64,000 nt of DNA, taken from positions 2,046,001 to 2,110,000 of the forward strand of contig JAGUCH010000004.1 of assembly GCA_019096065.1 (NCBI GenBank). The letters run 5' to 3'. Below the pieces are notes generated by a model, which was not told the origin of the DNA, did not search any database, and saw only the letters and a list, made by a program, of their open reading frames with translations. Shown here in pieces: positions 62,501-64,000 of the stretch (positions are counted from its first letter, which is position 1; every line of letters starts with the position of its first letter). The stretch is from Paracyclopina nana (Eukaryota; Arthropoda; Copepoda; Cyclopoida; Cyclopettidae). Made by a program: the position numbers and the translations under genes.

Positions 62501-63879
62501 TTGATTTGATTTGATCCCAGTATACAGTATGCTCCATTGACCTTTTTCAGACTTGGTGCAGAGCAGAGAGGTGAATGTTATCTGATATCTTTATGTTCAT
62601 GTTAAATTTTTCAATTTGTGACCTAGCCACGCAGTTAATGTTGATTTCTTGTATTCGCTTTGCAGGCCATGAAAACTGGAATAGTGCATGAGAACTCTGC
62701 CTTTTTATCTGCCAGCTTGGTAAGCAGCAAACTTCATTTTCTCCAGTGCATATTTCAATGCAATCAGCATCCATTATTGTCATGTTAGGATTTGACAACT
62801 GTAGATATGGAGGATCTTCGCCATACCGGGTCATCCATCATGGGATTTACTATTCTTGACACTGAGAATTATGAATTGGCCAAGACTTCTGGAGAAATGT
62901 CTCAGGTAACATGGAGGAGCATAATCATTGTGGGGACAAACAAAAAATCTCCACTTCCTCTCTAGAAGGTAAAAAAGTGTTCACTTTGACTTATTCAGCC
63001 ATTTCTATTGCAGGACTTGAGTGCTTTGGTCTCTAGGAGTCACAAGGCGGCTCTAATTTATGATGGTGTCCACTTATTCAGCAGAGCCGTGGAGAAACTG
63101 ATTATTGACACTGACTTGATGACTCCTCAGGTGGGATGTGACAACAAGGATGCCCCCTATGACCTGGGAGATCGTCTGCTCAAGGAAATCAATGCAGTAA
63201 GTCCAAAATTATGTCATATACCAGACCTCCCCTCCTTTTTGCAGACTAAACACAAAAAAGGATAAACTTTTCCTAGGTAAAAATACTCAACTCCTTTTCA
63301 AAAAATTTGTCTCTTTTCCTGCTTTATAATCAGCTTGTTTTTGTATTACATTGCTACATTAGCATTTTTTCACACAAGTTTGTCTAGTGACTCATCTTAA
63401 CCTCTTCAACGTTAAGTAGTGGTGAGCACTGACAATACCAAGGCTTTAGCCATTGTTTGATGTCTTCATCAAAACTACTACTAACCAAATATTGCCAACA
63501 ATAAACATCACATGTTGTGAACTAGCTGCCATGCTCGCCAACCACTACCCAAAATAATTTCTTGACAGCACAATTATGCATTTATCCAATATTTTCTAGG
63601 TAACCCACGAAGGCCTGACAGGCAAAATTTGGATCAAAAATGGATTGAGGCAAACTGTCAACATGGCTATCTTGCATCTAGATCGGTCAGGTAAAATTGA
63701 GCAATTAGACGATGATGTGGGTTTTTTTGCAAATAAAGCCTTTTTTCCTACCCTAGGCCAATTTTCTCAGATTGGAGCGTGGTCCAAACATGGCAATGAG
63801 ATTCAAGTTAATTTGACAAAGCCTCAAAAGTCTGAGATAGCTGTGAAGATCTTAGCACCAGTGATAGTCAAGACTCGAT
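59563..63879 (+). CDS. Ionotropic glutamate receptor, kainate-like ATD exons
   Basis: Eight in-phase exons: 59563-59737, 59912-60153, 61719-61894, 62666-62719, 62789-62905, 63014-63196, 63600-63690 and 63757 to about 63879, continuing beyond the window. They code for the amino-terminal (ANF-receptor-like) domain of an iGluR: VAIFGNSPSIVDSSVASVCSAL with VPYLTSH, HLGPSQIDLIQAVKDTIDQLKW, then ALIYDGVHLFSRAVEKL, a CDNKDAPYDLGDRLLKEIN stretch, EGLTGKIWI and IGAWSKHGN. These phrases follow the kainate (GRIK) order. In the full protein this domain drives subunit assembly of a glutamate-gated cation channel at synapses; the pore and ligand-binding exons are outside the window. The intron 63691-63756 is 66 nt with no in-frame stop. 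The last donor (about 63880) is tentative. Confidence 0.85.
61256..61500. mobile_element. Possible diverged relative of the 28874 MITE
   Basis: GTGTTCATCTAT at the left end and the inverted ATAGATGAACACC at the right end, about 245 bp apart, in a receptor intron. Length and end sequence agree with the element at 28874-29118; the interiors are poorly alike by eye. Confidence 0.4.
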
Positions 63880-64000
63880 TGGTAATCATTAGCCCATCCA
63901 TAAATAGGCAGGAGTTAGGGTCGATTACAAGAGCGTTGACAAGTGAAAATTTTGCTATTCACAAGCAGATGTCAATTGAATGACGCAGGAAAGAAAGTTT

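Overview
This is an invertebrate animal nuclear genome window. Coding exons are split by many short GT-AG introns (about 50-170 nt) plus some of 1-4 kb. Genes are closely packed and the background is AT-rich. The recognisable products are metazoan: DCAF13, two actins, an Ig-domain cell-surface protein, a SMYD methyltransferase, an SLCO/OATP transporter, an FMRFamide-receptor-like GPCR, a very large C-type-lectin/WSC/kelch/discoidin/sushi mosaic protein and the amino-terminal domain of a kainate-like ionotropic glutamate receptor. The GPCR type leans towards a protostome; the species cannot be named. All gene models were read by eye from exon frames, splice sites and phase.

Layout. 1-1532 (+): 3' end of DCAF13. 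1677-2799 (-): a two-exon gene for a basic Ser/Arg-rich protein. 3269-4571 (-) and 12266-13565 (+): two divergent actin genes with near-identical coding exons but unrelated introns and flanks. Between them, 5899-12104 is a 6.2-kb foldback-like element. It has 95-bp terminal inverted repeats, two lopsided arms of the same repeat families in opposite orientation, 10-bp, 12-bp and 186-bp tandem arrays, and a nested 385-bp MITE. It is bounded by an 18-bp imperfect direct repeat containing CArG-like (SRF) sequence.

14155-17852 (-): a six-exon secreted Cys-rich repeat protein with a possible GPI tail. 18105-23871 (-): a two-Ig-domain surface protein. Its 3.9-kb intron contains a complete SMYD gene on the other strand (18933-21434, +). 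25536-32010 (+): a six-exon OATP. It ends 13 nt from the stop codon of a seven-exon peptide GPCR (32024-36217, -). Introns of these genes carry MITEs, one of which is itself interrupted by a hAT-like element with a perfect 8-bp target duplication.

37301 to about 54050 (+): one very large secreted mosaic gene (TSP1, PAN, C-type lectin, WSC, kelch, ricin-like, discoidin and sushi modules, with a mucin WxxW domain inserted inside the sushi array). 54342-59562 has no gene I can support. 59563 to the window end (+): exons of the receptor ATD, running off the right edge.

Functionally the window is a mix of housekeeping genes (ribosome biogenesis, cytoskeleton, methylation, transport) and cell-surface or extracellular genes. 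It is not an operon or a single pathway. The least described items are the foldback satellite element between the actins and the giant lectin mosaic.
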